DNA from: Enterovibrio paralichthyis
GTDB taxonomy: Bacteria > Pseudomonadota > Gammaproteobacteria > Enterobacterales > Vibrionaceae
NCBI RefSeq assembly: GCF_019209835.1
Contig: NZ_JAHUTS010000002.1
Coordinates: 1-64,000 of the forward strand
Direction: 5' to 3'
DNA: 64,000 nucleotides
The translations under genes and the position numbers were made by a program. The notes beneath the pieces were generated by a model that was given only the letters and a program-made list of their open reading frames with translations, did no database searches and had not been told where the DNA came from. This document shows positions 17,901-27,871 of this stretch, in pieces. Numbering within the stretch: position 1 is the stretch's first letter; the number at the start of each line of letters is the position of its first letter.

Positions 17901-20723
17901 TTACGCCGTCACTTCTTCCAGCAGGTAAAGGATGGAATGGTAAGGAATACCGCTGTGATGGGTTAATCCAATTTCACAGGTGCGGCTGTTACTGAACCCG
18001 CGTTTACAATCGGCAGGGATTTGCGCTTTCAATGGATGCAATGCCGCTTCATTCAGTTCAGGCGTGAAGAAGCCTTTATCCCCGGCAAAGCCACAGCACT
18101 CGATATGTTCTGGCACGATGACGTCTTTGGCACAGGCTTTGGCAACGTTAAGTAATGTATCCGCCAGACCCATCCGGCGCGCACTGCAGGTGATGTGCAG
18201 CATAACCGTCTCGTCGACAGGTTTAATGGTTAAGTCGTCCATTAGGTATTTCAGGATAAATCCGGCCGGCTCATGGATTTCCATCGATTGTTCAAACTTT
18301 TCTTTGCTCAGCTTCGAACAGGGGCTGGTGTCCATCAGTACCGGGATCTTTCCTTCCTGACTCGCCTGCCAAAGTGCCGCCTGCAATTCCTGGCTCTTTT
18401 GGTCGGCAATGTCATTCATGCCTTTACTGTCGTAAGGCATACCGCAGCAAAGTGACGGCAGTTTTTGCGGCAGTATCACGCTGTATCCTGCACGTTTCAG
18501 TAGCGATATCGTGACTTCAGTCAGCGAGCGCTTTTCTTCGCTGCCCACTTCGTTGCCCATATTGCGACTGGCACAGGAAGGGAAGTAAACCACCTGTTTG
18601 GTTCCGCCCGTTTCAGTAGGTGCGACTTTGTAAGGGTTGGCGCGGGGGAAGCTTTCATTCCATGCCGGTGTTTTGCCCTTGGTGAGTTTACGGATGCCAT
18701 TGAGCATGCTGCCCATGGCTTTTTCACCGAGAACAGATTGCATCGCGCTGTTGGTGGACAACCCAACGCGAGTCAGTGCGGTGACTGTATCAAAGTGATT
18801 GGCTGTCCAGCGGGCAATAGGCACAAAGCGCTGGTATTTGGCGGTGCGCACTTTTTTGATGAGATCGCCGGTATTAATGCCCACGGGACAACGTTCAGCG
18901 CAAAGCCCGGTTGCCGCGCAGGTATCAACACCCAGGTAATCAAATGCCTTTTGCAATTCTGCGTGTTTGTCTGTGCTGCCTTCGCGCTCCAGACGGCTTA
19001 GTTCGCGATAAAGCACAATACGCTGCCTTGGGGAAAGGGACAGCGTGCGCGCAGGGCAGACCGCTTCACAGAAGCCACATTCGATACAGCGATCGACCAG
19101 GTCATCCGCTTTGGGCATGGGTTTTAAGTGGGTTATGTGGGCGTCTGGATTGTCATTGATAATGACGCCGGGGTTGAGCAGGCCTTTGGGATCGAACAGC
19201 GATTTAATACGCTGCATTAATTGATAGGCATCCGCACCCCATTCAAGCTCGACATAGGGCGCCATGTTGCGACCGGTACCGTGCTCAGCTTTCAGTGAGC
19301 CTTCATATTTCACTGCAACTAACTGAGCCACTGCATCCATAAATTTGCCGTAGCGGGTTACTTCTTCCTGACTTTCAAAACCCTGTGTAAACACAAAGTG
19401 AAGATTGCCTTCGAGGGCATGGCCGAAAATGATAGCTTCGTTGTATTGGAATTCGGTAAAGAGAGCCTGAAGTTCGCGGACACCGGCGGCGAGGCGCTCG
19501 ACAGGAAATGCCACGTCTTCAATTATGACCGTGGTTCCTGCTTCACGCACCGCGCCAACTGCCGGGAACATGCCTTTGCGGATCCCCCACAAAGTGGCGA
19601 CAGTGCCTGAGTCTGTGGTAAATGCCACCTGCTCAGGAATCTCAAACGCTGAGAGCGCAGACATGATGGTGTCACACTGGCTGTTTAGCGTGTGTTCCTC
19701 ACTGGCACGGGATTCCACTAACAGTGCACAGTGCTCCAAGGTGAGCGCTGGTAAAAAGGCGGGCATGCCAGGCTTGTCAGCAACTGAGCGAAGCGCACGT
19801 CCATCCATCATTTCAACGGCTGACACAGGTGTTTTGGACAGGGCGGTGACGGCGTTGGAGGCCGTTTCAATATCGTTGAAAACCAGCAGTGCTGAAGCTT
19901 TAAAAGGGTGTTCGATAACGGTGTTATAGGTAATCTCGGCAATAAAACCCAAGGTACCTTCCGAGCCTACCATCAGATGCATCAATATATCGATGGGATC
20001 GGTGAAATCAACCAAGGCGTTGAGTGCATAGCCCGTAGTGTTTTTCAGGCGGTATTTGTGCTGGATTCGTTGTTTTAAGGCTTCATTTTTCTGAACATCG
20101 GCACACAGGGATTGAATACCGTTAAGCAGCACTTGATGGCTTTTGCGGAATGCATCGACAGAGTCAGGATCTGCTGTATTGAGTAACGTTCCATCGTGGA
20201 ATACCACCTTCATGGCATTGACAGTTTTGTAGGTGTTCTGTGCCGTGCCACAACACATACCACTGGCGTTGTTTGCTGCAATACCGCCAATCTTACAGCT
20301 GTTGATTGAAGCGGGATCCGGGCCTATTTTGCGCTGAAAAGGGGCAAGGTAGCGGTTTGCATCTGCGCCAATGACGCCAGGTTGCAGACGGATTTTCTTC
20401 CCATCATCCAGAATGTCATGGTTGCGCCAGTCATCGGTCAGAGTGATCAACACAGAATCTGAGACTGCCTGGCCGGAAAGGCTGGTACCCGCTGCGCGGA
20501 AGGTAAACGGCACCAGCAATTCACCACATGTAGTGATGATATAAATGACTTCATCAAGGCTTTCCGCCTGAACGACAAGCTTTGGTATCAATCGGTAAAA
20601 ACTGGCATCCGTACCATAGGCTAATCGCCTGACATCATCTGTTATCAACCTCGATTTGGGAATGCGGGATTCGAGCGCCGACAGCAACCGTTGATATGTC
20701 GCTTCAGAAGGTGTTGTTGCCAT
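17901..20723 (-). CDS. dld-II: D-lactate dehydrogenase, FAD and Fe-S type (Dld-II)
   Basis: A 940-residue fusion protein. The first half is a flavin oxidase: FAD_binding_4 (TFRAAGTSLSGQAVSD) and the FAD-oxidase C domain ending in KAEHGTGRNMAPYVE. It is followed by two 4Fe-4S motifs (CIECGFCEAVCPA and CAATGLCAERCPV) and two CCG domains (CCGMPYD and ECCGFAGDKGF). This matches the Fe-S D-lactate dehydrogenase described in Shewanella beside lldEFG. It oxidises D-lactate to pyruvate and passes electrons to the respiratory chain at the inner membrane. It is the last gene of the operon, 2 bases after lldG, with GGAG before the ATG. Other 2-hydroxyacids are possible substrates. Confidence 0.88.
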   Translation of the reverse strand: MATTPSEATYQRLLSALESRIPKSRLITDDVRRLAYGTDASFYRLIPKLVVQAESLDEVIYIITTCGELLVPFTFRAAGTSLSGQAVSDSVLITLTDDWRNHDILDDGKKIRLQPGVIGADANRYLAPFQRKIGPDPASINSCKIGGIAANNASGMCCGTAQNTYKTVNAMKVVFHDGTLLNTADPDSVDAFRKSHQVLLNGIQSLCADVQKNEALKQRIQHKYRLKNTTGYALNALVDFTDPIDILMHLMVGSEGTLGFIAEITYNTVIEHPFKASALLVFNDIETASNAVTALSKTPVSAVEMMDGRALRSVADKPGMPAFLPALTLEHCALLVESRASEEHTLNSQCDTIMSALSAFEIPEQVAFTTDSGTVATLWGIRKGMFPAVGAVREAGTTVIIEDVAFPVERLAAGVRELQALFTEFQYNEAIIFGHALEGNLHFVFTQGFESQEEVTRYGKFMDAVAQLVAVKYEGSLKAEHGTGRNMAPYVELEWGADAYQLMQRIKSLFDPKGLLNPGVIINDNPDAHITHLKPMPKADDLVDRCIECGFCEAVCPARTLSLSPRQRIVLYRELSRLEREGSTDKHAELQKAFDYLGVDTCAATGLCAERCPVGINTGDLIKKVRTAKYQRFVPIARWTANHFDTVTALTRVGLSTNSAMQSVLGEKAMGSMLNGIRKLTKGKTPAWNESFPRANPYKVAPTETGGTKQVVYFPSCASRNMGNEVGSEEKRSLTEVTISLLKRAGYSVILPQKLPSLCCGMPYDSKGMNDIADQKSQELQAALWQASQEGKIPVLMDTSPCSKLSKEKFEQSMEIHEPAGFILKYLMDDLTIKPVDETVMLHITCSARRMGLADTLLNVAKACAKDVIVPEHIECCGFAGDKGFFTPELNEAALHPLKAQIPADCKRGFSNSRTCEIGLTHHSGIPYHSILYLLEEVTA

Positions 20724-20725
20724 GG

Positions 20726-21400
20726 TTACTCCTTAACCAGAAACAGGATCAGCCGTTTGGGGCCGTGCGCGCCGTAAGCCAGAGTTTGCTGGATATCAGC
20801 CGTTTTAGACGGTCCAGAAATCAGCAGCATATTGGTTGGAGGGCGTTCACCCCAATTTCCCTGCTGCCAGAATGGCGACTGCATTAACTCGCTGAAATTT
20901 GGAACAATGTCAGATTCACGCAAAATGGCAATGTGCGTAGGTGGAACCAGTGACAAAGCTCGCGGTTCATTCTCTCCTGTCAAAACCGCCAGAGTTCCCG
21001 TATCCGCGATAGCGGCTTGAATCACATTGACACTGGCATCGATGTTTTCAAACAGTGCTGTTTTAAACCCCTCAATGGGCTGGTCATAAGCCTTGGCTTC
21101 TACATTCGGGCACGAGGCCTGAATTGCCTCCAGGTAGGGGTTCATTTTCCCAAACAACACAGAACCAAATTGATTGCTCTCAATGCAATTTATCAAGTCG
21201 CGTTCAAGGTTATTGCTGTCTGTGCGGAAGATTTCAGTATGGCTCGCTTCCATGCATCCTAGTAGCCTTGCCACACGTTCATCAGCCTTGTCGGACGACC
21301 AGGCTTGCCAATGTGGCAATTCTTCCTGTTTGGTTTGCACGGGTGCTGCTTTTAATTTGGCAAAGATGGCTTCACGCGCCTGTTGGCTTTTCGAATTCAT
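20726..21400 (-). CDS. lldG: L-lactate utilisation protein LldG (LutC)
   Basis: A 224-residue LUD-domain (DUF162) protein, third member of the LldEFG/LutABC L-lactate oxidation complex. The C-terminal half has the expected family motifs: ADTGTLAVLTGENEPRALSL, a VPPTHIAIL strand and SGPSKTADIQ, with YGAHGPKRL near the end. Its start overlaps the lldF stop by one base (TAATG) and GGAGG precedes it. Its biochemical role in the complex is not settled. Confidence 0.92.
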   Translation of the reverse strand: MNSKSQQAREAIFAKLKAAPVQTKQEELPHWQAWSSDKADERVARLLGCMEASHTEIFRTDSNNLERDLINCIESNQFGSVLFGKMNPYLEAIQASCPNVEAKAYDQPIEGFKTALFENIDASVNVIQAAIADTGTLAVLTGENEPRALSLVPPTHIAILRESDIVPNFSELMQSPFWQQGNWGERPPTNMLLISGPSKTADIQQTLAYGAHGPKRLILFLVKE

Positions 21401-22827
21401 TATTTGCCTCCCTGGCGCTTTGCCAACTTCGCTTTCAAAGATGTTTTCGCTAACTTAGGTTTCACCCTGCATTGGGTCCAACTGCCGAGATGTTCGGGGA
21501 TCATGCCATTCATTTTACGGGCGGCATTTAAACCTGCGTGATAGAAGGTAGGGTGAGTTGCAGCGAATGCAAAGCCCTTCATTGCAGCGCTTTCTAATGT
21601 ATTGTGCGCGGCGTTTTGACCATTCAGTGGGTCGTGCTTGGGCTCGGCATTGTGTTTTGACTCCTGTCTGAGCCGTTGCAGTAATGATGGGATGGGAATG
21701 CGTACCGGACAGACCTCCTCACAGGCACCGCACATACTGGATGCGGTGATGAGGTTTTGGGTGCTGTCGATGCCCATCAAATGCGGTGAAATGATCTTTC
21801 CGATCGGACCCGGGTAAACGGTGCCATAAGCGTGACCGCCAATGCGGGTGTAAACAGGGCAGTGGTTCATACAGGCACCACAGCGGATGCACTGGAGTGT
21901 CTTTCTCAGCTCGTTGTCGTGATACGCCTGTGTGCGTCCGTTATCGAGCAGGATAAGGTGCACTTCCTCAGGGCCATCAAGCTCGCCGTCTTTGCGGGGG
22001 CTGCTGATCATATTGAAATAGGTCGTGATGTTCTGACCTGTGGCAGAGCGGGTTAGGGCACTGTACAGGGGTGGGACATCTGACAGGAATTCCACCACTT
22101 TTTCAATGCCGGTAATGGCAACATGCACTTTGGGGATGGTGGTGCACATGCGGCCATTGCCTTCATTTTCCACAAGACAGAGAGTACCGGTTTCAGCCAC
22201 AGCAAAGTTGACACCGGACACGCCAATTTCTGCTTCCTGATATGCTTTCCGAAGTGCATTCCTGCCAGTTTGGATCAGTCGATCTACGTCGGTTGTGGGC
22301 TGGAAGTCAGAAAGGTTGTGTTCGAAGGTATCTGACACCTGCTGCTTGTTCTTGTGGATGGCGGGCATGATGATGTGCGATGGCGTATCACCGTCCAACT
22401 GGACGATATATTCCCCCATATCACTTTCCAGACAGCGTACGCCGTGCTTTTCCATGAAATGATTGAGGCCGATCTCCTCGCTCACCATGGATTTGCCTTT
22501 CACCATCAGTTTTGCCTGATGCTGCTTGGCGAGTGCGCTGAAAATCTCATTCGCTTCATCCGCGTTTTGCGCCCAATGCACCGCAATGCCATTTCGTTGC
22601 AGGTTTTGCTCCAGCTTTTCAAGCAATTCAGGCAACTTGCTCAAACAACGTTGGCGGATAGCTTCAGCGCGATCCCTGACGGCTTTTTCTTCCGCGGGGT
22701 CGGGAAAGGCATCACGGCGTTTTCCTCGCAAGTAATCCATGGCACCGCGAAAGTTTTGGCGAAGTTCCTTGTCTGCCAGCGCTTCTTTCGCTTGCTGGTG
22801 GAAATGTTCTGGCGTGTTATGGCTCAT
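21400..22827 (-). CDS. lldF: L-lactate oxidation iron-sulfur protein LldF (LutB)
   Basis: A 475-residue protein with an N-terminal LUD domain (VSGVNFAVAETGTLCLVENEG region) and two cubane 4Fe-4S motifs, CIRCGACMNHCPVY and CGACEEVCPV, then the C-terminal LutB-type tail. It conveys electrons in the LldEFG L-lactate dehydrogenase complex. Its start overlaps the lldE stop by four bases (ATGA). The full set of cysteines looks intact. Confidence 0.94.
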   Translation of the reverse strand: MSHNTPEHFHQQAKEALADKELRQNFRGAMDYLRGKRRDAFPDPAEEKAVRDRAEAIRQRCLSKLPELLEKLEQNLQRNGIAVHWAQNADEANEIFSALAKQHQAKLMVKGKSMVSEEIGLNHFMEKHGVRCLESDMGEYIVQLDGDTPSHIIMPAIHKNKQQVSDTFEHNLSDFQPTTDVDRLIQTGRNALRKAYQEAEIGVSGVNFAVAETGTLCLVENEGNGRMCTTIPKVHVAITGIEKVVEFLSDVPPLYSALTRSATGQNITTYFNMISSPRKDGELDGPEEVHLILLDNGRTQAYHDNELRKTLQCIRCGACMNHCPVYTRIGGHAYGTVYPGPIGKIISPHLMGIDSTQNLITASSMCGACEEVCPVRIPIPSLLQRLRQESKHNAEPKHDPLNGQNAAHNTLESAAMKGFAFAATHPTFYHAGLNAARKMNGMIPEHLGSWTQCRVKPKLAKTSLKAKLAKRQGGK

Positions 22828-23597
22828 TGGTTGCTTCCTTTCATGCCTGTGCGCTCGGCAAGAAAACTGGCGATGTGTTTACCCTTGAAGGTTTGCCCCT
22901 GATACTCAAGAGCACCGTTGATGTTCAGCATGCAGCCCCAATCAGCACTGACGAATTCAGCCGCGCCAGTGCTGATCAGATTGTGGGATTTATCACCTAC
23001 CATGGCTTCGCTGATGTTCGGGTGACGGACTGAAAAAGTACCGCCAAACCCGCAGCATTCTTCTTCATACGCGGCATGCTTTACGTCTACGTTATCAAGT
23101 TGGCCGAGCAGGTGTTCGGTGTAGACGTGAACATTCATTTCGCGTCTGGCAGCGCAGGAGGTGTGCACCGAAACCGTTGTAGGCTCGCCATTGTCCTTCA
23201 GGTCAACACGGCAAACATTGGTCAGGAACTCGGTGAACTCAAATACACGGGAAGCAAATTCTCGCGCTTCGTTTTCGAGCGGGTGGTTATCAAAAATCCG
23301 GGGGTAGTGGTGAACCATCATGCCGCCACAGGAGCCAGAAAGAATCACAACTGGAATGCGTTCGGAGAAAAGCGACATTTGATGCGCAGCAACAGTTCTG
23401 GCTTCTTCGGTATAACCTGAGCTGTATGCCGGTTGCCCACAACAGGTTTGCTTGGGGACAAACTCAACATCAATCCCTTGCTGTTCAATCAGGGCAATCG
23501 CATCGATACCTGTATCTGGGTCAAAAGCATCAACAAGGCAGGTAGCGTAGAGGTAAACTTTTTGCGGTTTCGCAGGGTAAATTCGCGTGTGTTGCAT
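22824..23597 (-). CDS. lldE: L-lactate oxidation protein LldE (LutA)
   Basis: A 257-residue protein with two CCG cysteine-rich domains (CCGQPAYSSGY and ECCGFGGTFSVRHP) typical of LutA/LldE and of heterodisulfide-reductase-like subunits. It is the first gene of lldE-lldF-lldG-dld-II. The ATG at 23597 is preferred because GAGGA sits 6 bases upstream and homologues begin at this point; the frame is open to 23624. No lactate permease lies next to the operon. Confidence 0.92.
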   Translation of the reverse strand: MQHTRIYPAKPQKVYLYATCLVDAFDPDTGIDAIALIEQQGIDVEFVPKQTCCGQPAYSSGYTEEARTVAAHQMSLFSERIPVVILSGSCGGMMVHHYPRIFDNHPLENEAREFASRVFEFTEFLTNVCRVDLKDNGEPTTVSVHTSCAARREMNVHVYTEHLLGQLDNVDVKHAAYEEECCGFGGTFSVRHPNISEAMVGDKSHNLISTGAAEFVSADWGCMLNINGALEYQGQTFKGKHIASFLAERTGMKGSNQ

Positions 23598-23703
23598 TGC
23601 TCGTCCTCGCAACATGGCATCCATTTAGGGTAGATGACGGCATTTTCACCGTTCTATTATTTGTTAGATAGCCAGCTTAAAGAGATGTGATATTAGGATA
23701 AAT

Positions 23704-23751
23704 GGAAATTAATGAATTAATTGTTTCCTAATTTAACGCAATTGAAACAAT
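23704..23751 (-). promoter_or_regulatory. Candidate operator region of the lactate operon
   Basis: Two overlapping dyads lie 107-154 bases upstream of lldE: an imperfect one spanning 23704-23728 (GGAAA...TTTCC around an AT-rich core) and a perfect 8-bp pair, 23720-23727 with 23744-23751. They may bind a lactate regulator, but no lldR/lutR gene is in the window. Confidence 0.3.
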
Positions 23752-23797
23752 GTAAATGCTGGGTTGATCAAAGCTTTTTGACCACGCTAAACGTAAA

Positions 23798-23821
23798 AAA
23801 GCGCCTTGTGTCAGGCGCTTT
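23798..23821 (-). terminator. Terminator of the HDOD gene
   Basis: An 8-bp stem (23798-23805 with 23814-23821), with a T-run on the minus strand, lies 20 bases beyond the stop of the 23841 gene. Confidence 0.85.
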
Positions 23822-23840
23822 GAACGATTTTGGCTTGTCC

Positions 23841-24665
23841 TTAGAGCAAAGAATTGGCCATGTCACGTCCGGTTCCACGGGCTTCATCAATTACATCGAT
23901 AACATTCTCACTTAGCCCCAACATGCTGTATTCAAGTTGATGGTTAAGCCAGGTGAGTTTGGCTTCACCGTCAACCAGATTATCCCAATGGGTATCTACT
24001 TTAGAGGAAAAGTTAATGATTGCGGCCAGTTGTGAGAATGAGTCGCCCTGGACTGCACGGTACTGATGGGCGATGGCATCGACCAGTGAATCTGCGAATT
24101 TCCAGCTCCGTGCTAATGCACCGCCCAGCTCTGCATTGTCCGTGTTCAATACGATTTGTTGCGCCTCCGGCTTGGTTTTGCCGGTTTCCATATGCAGTTC
24201 CACTTTTGACGCTTTATCCGGGTAGGCGCTGTAAATCAGAAGATCCCCAATGTTGTGAAGCATACCGGCCGTGAACGCTTCGTTCTGGTCAGCTTTCACT
24301 TCCTTGGCGACCACTTTACACAGCGTCGCGACTTCAAATGTTGTTGCCCAGAATTCGTTGAGGTCAAAGCCTTCAATTTCTGGGAAGGCGCTCATCAAAG
24401 CAGACGCGGTCACCAAGGTTCTGATTGGGCTAAGACCCAATCGAATAACCGCTTCGTCAACCGAGGCGACAGAGCGACTGCGGCCAAAGTGGGCAGAATT
24501 GGAGAGTCTTAAAACTCGGGCGCTAATTACTTGGTCCAGCGCAATTTTGTTGGAGATTTGGCTCATGTCGGAGCCTTCACTATTAACAAGCTCCATCAGT
24601 TCTTGAACGACTTTTGGCACTTTTGGAAGTTTGTCGATGTGTTTTAGCAGTTGTTCTGTAGACAT
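23841..24665 (-). CDS. HDOD-domain signalling protein
   Basis: A 274-residue stand-alone HDOD protein. The HDOD core covers about residues 10-200, with LPKVPKVVQELMELV at the start, LRLSNSAHFGRSR and the degenerate GMLHNIGDLLI where HD-domain enzymes carry metal ligands. HDOD proteins lack phosphohydrolase activity and act as protein-interaction modules in signalling, motility and c-di-GMP circuits. No partner domain or obvious operon mate indicates its pathway. Confidence 0.85.
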   Translation of the reverse strand: MSTEQLLKHIDKLPKVPKVVQELMELVNSEGSDMSQISNKIALDQVISARVLRLSNSAHFGRSRSVASVDEAVIRLGLSPIRTLVTASALMSAFPEIEGFDLNEFWATTFEVATLCKVVAKEVKADQNEAFTAGMLHNIGDLLIYSAYPDKASKVELHMETGKTKPEAQQIVLNTDNAELGGALARSWKFADSLVDAIAHQYRAVQGDSFSQLAAIINFSSKVDTHWDNLVDGEAKLTWLNHQLEYSMLGLSENVIDVIDEARGTGRDMANSLL

Positions 24666-24825
24666 AGTTCGCTCCGCTGCTTTTGCCTTTCTCTAAATAT
24701 AGAACAAGGTCTCAAAAGTGGGGGGCGAAATTGTAACTAAGACATTGACCTTAATGAGGATCCACCAAATCGATTTATGTTCCGGCATGACGGAAAGCAA
24801 AATCAAATGGCGTTGGGGAAATCAA

Positions 24826-24850
24826 AAGAGCCCGTTATAACTGGGCTCTT
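24826..24850 (-). terminator. Probable terminator of the DUF3581 gene
   Basis: An 8-bp perfect stem (24826-24833 with 24843-24850) lies 42 bases past the stop; its minus-strand tail is only moderately T-rich. Confidence 0.6.
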
Positions 24851-24891
24851 GGGGAGTTTTGCGTTTACATTCCATTAATGGAATGCGCAGA

Positions 24892-25611
24892 CTATGCAGT
24901 CATGCTGGATAAAAATGAGGACTTGCGTTGGTTAAATTTATCTACCAGTGCTTCAACAGCTTGAGGTTCGAATTCACGCAAACCGCTACAAACCATTTTC
25001 TTTTTACCTTCACCGATAACTTCGCCATTTTCTTTAAAGCAAAATGCCAGAGTCACAGTGCCACGCTTGCCTGATACTTCCATGACAGAATCGGTCAATT
25101 CCACGCTAGGGGAAGTAAAGTCGAGATGGTTGAAGTTAAGCTCCATACTTTCATACATCACGAGGGGACGCTCTGGGTTGATCATCATGCCGCACTCTTC
25201 CATCAGTGGAACCATGATGTGCGGGAAGTTCATGCCGGAAAATTTCACATAGTTTTCTGCCACCTGAGCCGCCAAGGTTTCATCCAGCTTAGAATCGCCG
25301 CCGCGTTCCATGGTGAGGTAAAGCTTATCGTTGGCGTCGATCACTTCCAGGTTGCCTTCACTGTCTTCACGAAAAAGCAAACCCAGATTGTCAGATATCA
25401 TGCCCGCGAAGGTGACGCGCATTTTCTGGCTGATCCCCGCTTTAGCCAGTAAAACAGCAAACAGCAAATCGCCGGGTACGCAGAATCTTTTGGCGTCCTC
25501 ATCGTGAATTGGATTGAAATCACCCGCGATGATTTTGGCAAAATGACTGGCTTGTTGACGGGTAAAAACATACTGGCCGTGTTTATGAGAGAAATAGTTT
25601 TCTAACTGCAT
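24892..25611 (-). CDS. DUF3581 family protein
   Basis: A 239-residue protein of the DUF3581 family found in Vibrio and Shewanella relatives. The stretch HFAKIIAGDFNPIHDEDAKRF then VPGDLLFAVLL resembles the active-site helix region of MaoC-type hotdog-fold hydratases (GDxNPxH), so an acyl-thioester-binding fold is plausible, but no enzyme activity is known to me. The start at 25611 matches the family's MxLxxYFxxKHGQY N-terminus; the frame is open upstream to 25653. Confidence 0.78.
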   Translation of the reverse strand: MQLENYFSHKHGQYVFTRQQASHFAKIIAGDFNPIHDEDAKRFCVPGDLLFAVLLAKAGISQKMRVTFAGMISDNLGLLFREDSEGNLEVIDANDKLYLTMERGGDSKLDETLAAQVAENYVKFSGMNFPHIMVPLMEECGMMINPERPLVMYESMELNFNHLDFTSPSVELTDSVMEVSGKRGTVTLAFCFKENGEVIGEGKKKMVCSGLREFEPQAVEALVDKFNQRKSSFLSSMTA

Positions 25612-25726
25612 GATATCTAATTGGTGGACTTCCACTGTTAACATTGCCCGCATTGTAACTGAGTGGGCAATAGATAATGGTCTAGCCAGTTGGACGCGGG
25701 TGTTGAAATTCGCGCCAGCTGGAACG

Positions 25727-26176
25727 TTAGAGAATATGCCCCTGATAGATTTTGTCGAAACGGCGTGTTTGTAAGGCGCTGATCATGGTGCTTGGGAAAA
25801 AGAGCAAATCAGGCAGTTTTTCCAATGGCATCCAGACAATACCAATCTGGTCTTTATCCATGTCACTTGGCTGGGATATTTGGCGGAAGTCTTTTGCTTC
25901 AACAAACAACTCTATTTGGTGCAGGTGCTTGGGTAAGTATGTGGTATCTAATTTGTCGGCGATCACTTCACGGACAAACAGCACGTCTCCCATTTGTGCG
26001 TCGCCACCGGTCTCTTCAAGCATTTCACGCTTAAAGGCTTGATCCAGTGTTTCATTGTGTTGGATACCACCGCCGGGAAGAATATACCAAAGCCCGCGGT
26101 CGTCCCTATGCTCGGCAAGTAGCAGGGTATCATCCCGGTAGCAGACGGCGCGTACGGACACGCGAAGAGGGTGCAT
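25727..26176 (-). CDS. NUDIX hydrolase
   Basis: A 149-residue NUDIX protein. The Nudix box is complete at residues 36-58: G36, E42, R50, E51, E54, E55 and G57 fit the Gx5Ex7REUxEExGU consensus. The substrate, a nucleoside diphosphate linked to some other group X, cannot be predicted. It lies alone, with a fair ribosome site (AGGACG) before ATG. Confidence 0.9.
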   Translation of the reverse strand: MHPLRVSVRAVCYRDDTLLLAEHRDDRGLWYILPGGGIQHNETLDQAFKREMLEETGGDAQMGDVLFVREVIADKLDTTYLPKHLHQIELFVEAKDFRQISQPSDMDKDQIGIVWMPLEKLPDLLFFPSTMISALQTRRFDKIYQGHIL

Positions 26177-26245
26177 ATCAACGTCCTGGTTGAAAGTAGG
26201 GTGGTTACGAGGTTAACCAATATGTAGGGTGGAATCCATTACAGG

Positions 26246-27871
26246 CTATTTCTGCACCGCTTCTTTTTCAAGGTGTTGATAGAACTTGAAGAAGTTTTTG
26301 CCGTTGTTTTTGACAAAATACATCGCTTCGTCAGCTTGCTCTATCAAGCCAGCAACGGCGATTTCATTGTCTGGGAATAAGCTGATACCAATACTTGAAC
26401 CCACAGTCGCTGTCTGTTCGTGTCCAATTTCTACGGGAAGGGCAATCTGAAACTGAAGGTCTGAAGCTATATCAGAGACGGCAGTTTCATAGTTGGGGTT
26501 ATAGGAAAAACCAATCAGGAATTCATCACCGCCCCAACGCGCCACCACATCCGAACCCCTGAAAAACTGTTTGATCCGGGCTGCGACTTCGATAATCACC
26601 TTGTCCCCGGCGTCGTGACCGTATGTATCATTGACGTGTTTGAATCCATCCAGGTCAATCATGAGAATGGCAAAGTTGCGCTGTTTCTTCTCTGACTCAA
26701 CCAGTGAGCTTTCTAGTTTCGCCATCCCTGCTCGGCGGTTTAGCAGTTGCGTAATAGGGTCGTGCTCGGCTTCGTAGATGATATTTTGTTCACGTTCAGC
26801 ACGCTCTGTGATGTCATAAACCACCACTTCCATCAAGCTGTCATCGGGATTGTTGATATCCTCAACTTTTGAAAACAGACAATGGACCCAACGGTCTGCC
26901 GCCCTTACTTTGTGCTTTAACTGCACGTCCATGGCGCTGAACTGGTTGCCGGGTTTTGCCCAGAATTCATCGATGAACTCTTTCATTTCAGCCGGGTCGT
27001 TAAAATACGCGATGAAATCTGTTTTGTCGTAGCGGTCTGTGTCGACAATAAATGTTTGGCCGAGCAACCTGAGCAGTGCGGGGTTGGCAACAATCAGTTC
27101 ATTGTTGCTGTCGATGAGCCCGATCCCGGCACTTGCGCGCTCGAAGATAAAACGGAATTTCTTCGAAAGGTTTTCTGTTTCAGCGCGTAGTTCACGTTCA
27201 TTGTCTATTTGTGTGTTTACTGCGTCGAGAAGGCCGTTTATATCGTCAACCAAAGCGCCAATCTCGTTTTGCTGGTGGGCGGCAGGTACTTCAATCCGCG
27301 TGGTGTCTCCGGGCGTGATCAAGTGAAAACGGTTGGCGATGTTTTTCATCGGCTCGGTCAGAATCCGGTTGACGATGATAAGGGTCAACAAGGTGATGAT
27401 AACAAGGTAAAAGAGCAGCACGATAACCTGTATTTTCGCCAGGGAGATCGCATTGTCTTCAATGTATTGCTGATTCGGATAAATCAGCAGATCGCCGACG
27501 ACTTCATTGGAGGCGAAGGGCGATGGAATGGGAAAGATGATGGCGGTTTCGGATTGGGCGAGATTCTCTGAACCCGAAAAAGAGGCTGAAAGCCCATCCT
27601 GACTGGTTAACCGCGCCGCTGAGATAATGTCATTAGCTTCGAGGCCACGTAACACCTCTTCTGCCAGTTCTTTATTGCCCAGATACATGGCGATAGAAGC
27701 GGTTTGCTCAACAGTGGTAATGATCTGCTTGATCTGGCTTCGTGAGCGGTCAACCTCTTCGTGGTAAGAGATATAGAACCATGCCAGGGACGCGAGTATG
27801 GAGAATAAGATCGCACCATCGGCCACACCGGCGGCAACCCGAATATGAATGCGCTTACTGAGTATCTTCAA
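26246..27871 (-). CDS. Membrane diguanylate cyclase (sensor-HAMP-PAS-GGDEF)
   Basis: A 541-residue inner-membrane protein: TM helix near residues 15-35, a short periplasmic sensor segment to about 140, a second TM near 150-168, HAMP, a PAS domain (about 235-355) and a C-terminal GGDEF domain. The catalytic motif RWGGDEF is intact, and an inhibitory I-site RGSD lies exactly five residues before it, so active and feedback-inhibited c-di-GMP synthesis is expected. The TTG start overlaps the upstream PstS-like gene by 17 bases, so the pair is translationally coupled. Confidence 0.88.
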   Translation of the reverse strand: MKILSKRIHIRVAAGVADGAILFSILASLAWFYISYHEEVDRSRSQIKQIITTVEQTASIAMYLGNKELAEEVLRGLEANDIISAARLTSQDGLSASFSGSENLAQSETAIIFPIPSPFASNEVVGDLLIYPNQQYIEDNAISLAKIQVIVLLFYLVIITLLTLIIVNRILTEPMKNIANRFHLITPGDTTRIEVPAAHQQNEIGALVDDINGLLDAVNTQIDNERELRAETENLSKKFRFIFERASAGIGLIDSNNELIVANPALLRLLGQTFIVDTDRYDKTDFIAYFNDPAEMKEFIDEFWAKPGNQFSAMDVQLKHKVRAADRWVHCLFSKVEDINNPDDSLMEVVVYDITERAEREQNIIYEAEHDPITQLLNRRAGMAKLESSLVESEKKQRNFAILMIDLDGFKHVNDTYGHDAGDKVIIEVAARIKQFFRGSDVVARWGGDEFLIGFSYNPNYETAVSDIASDLQFQIALPVEIGHEQTATVGSSIGISLFPDNEIAVAGLIEQADEAMYFVKNNGKNFFKFYQHLEKEAVQK

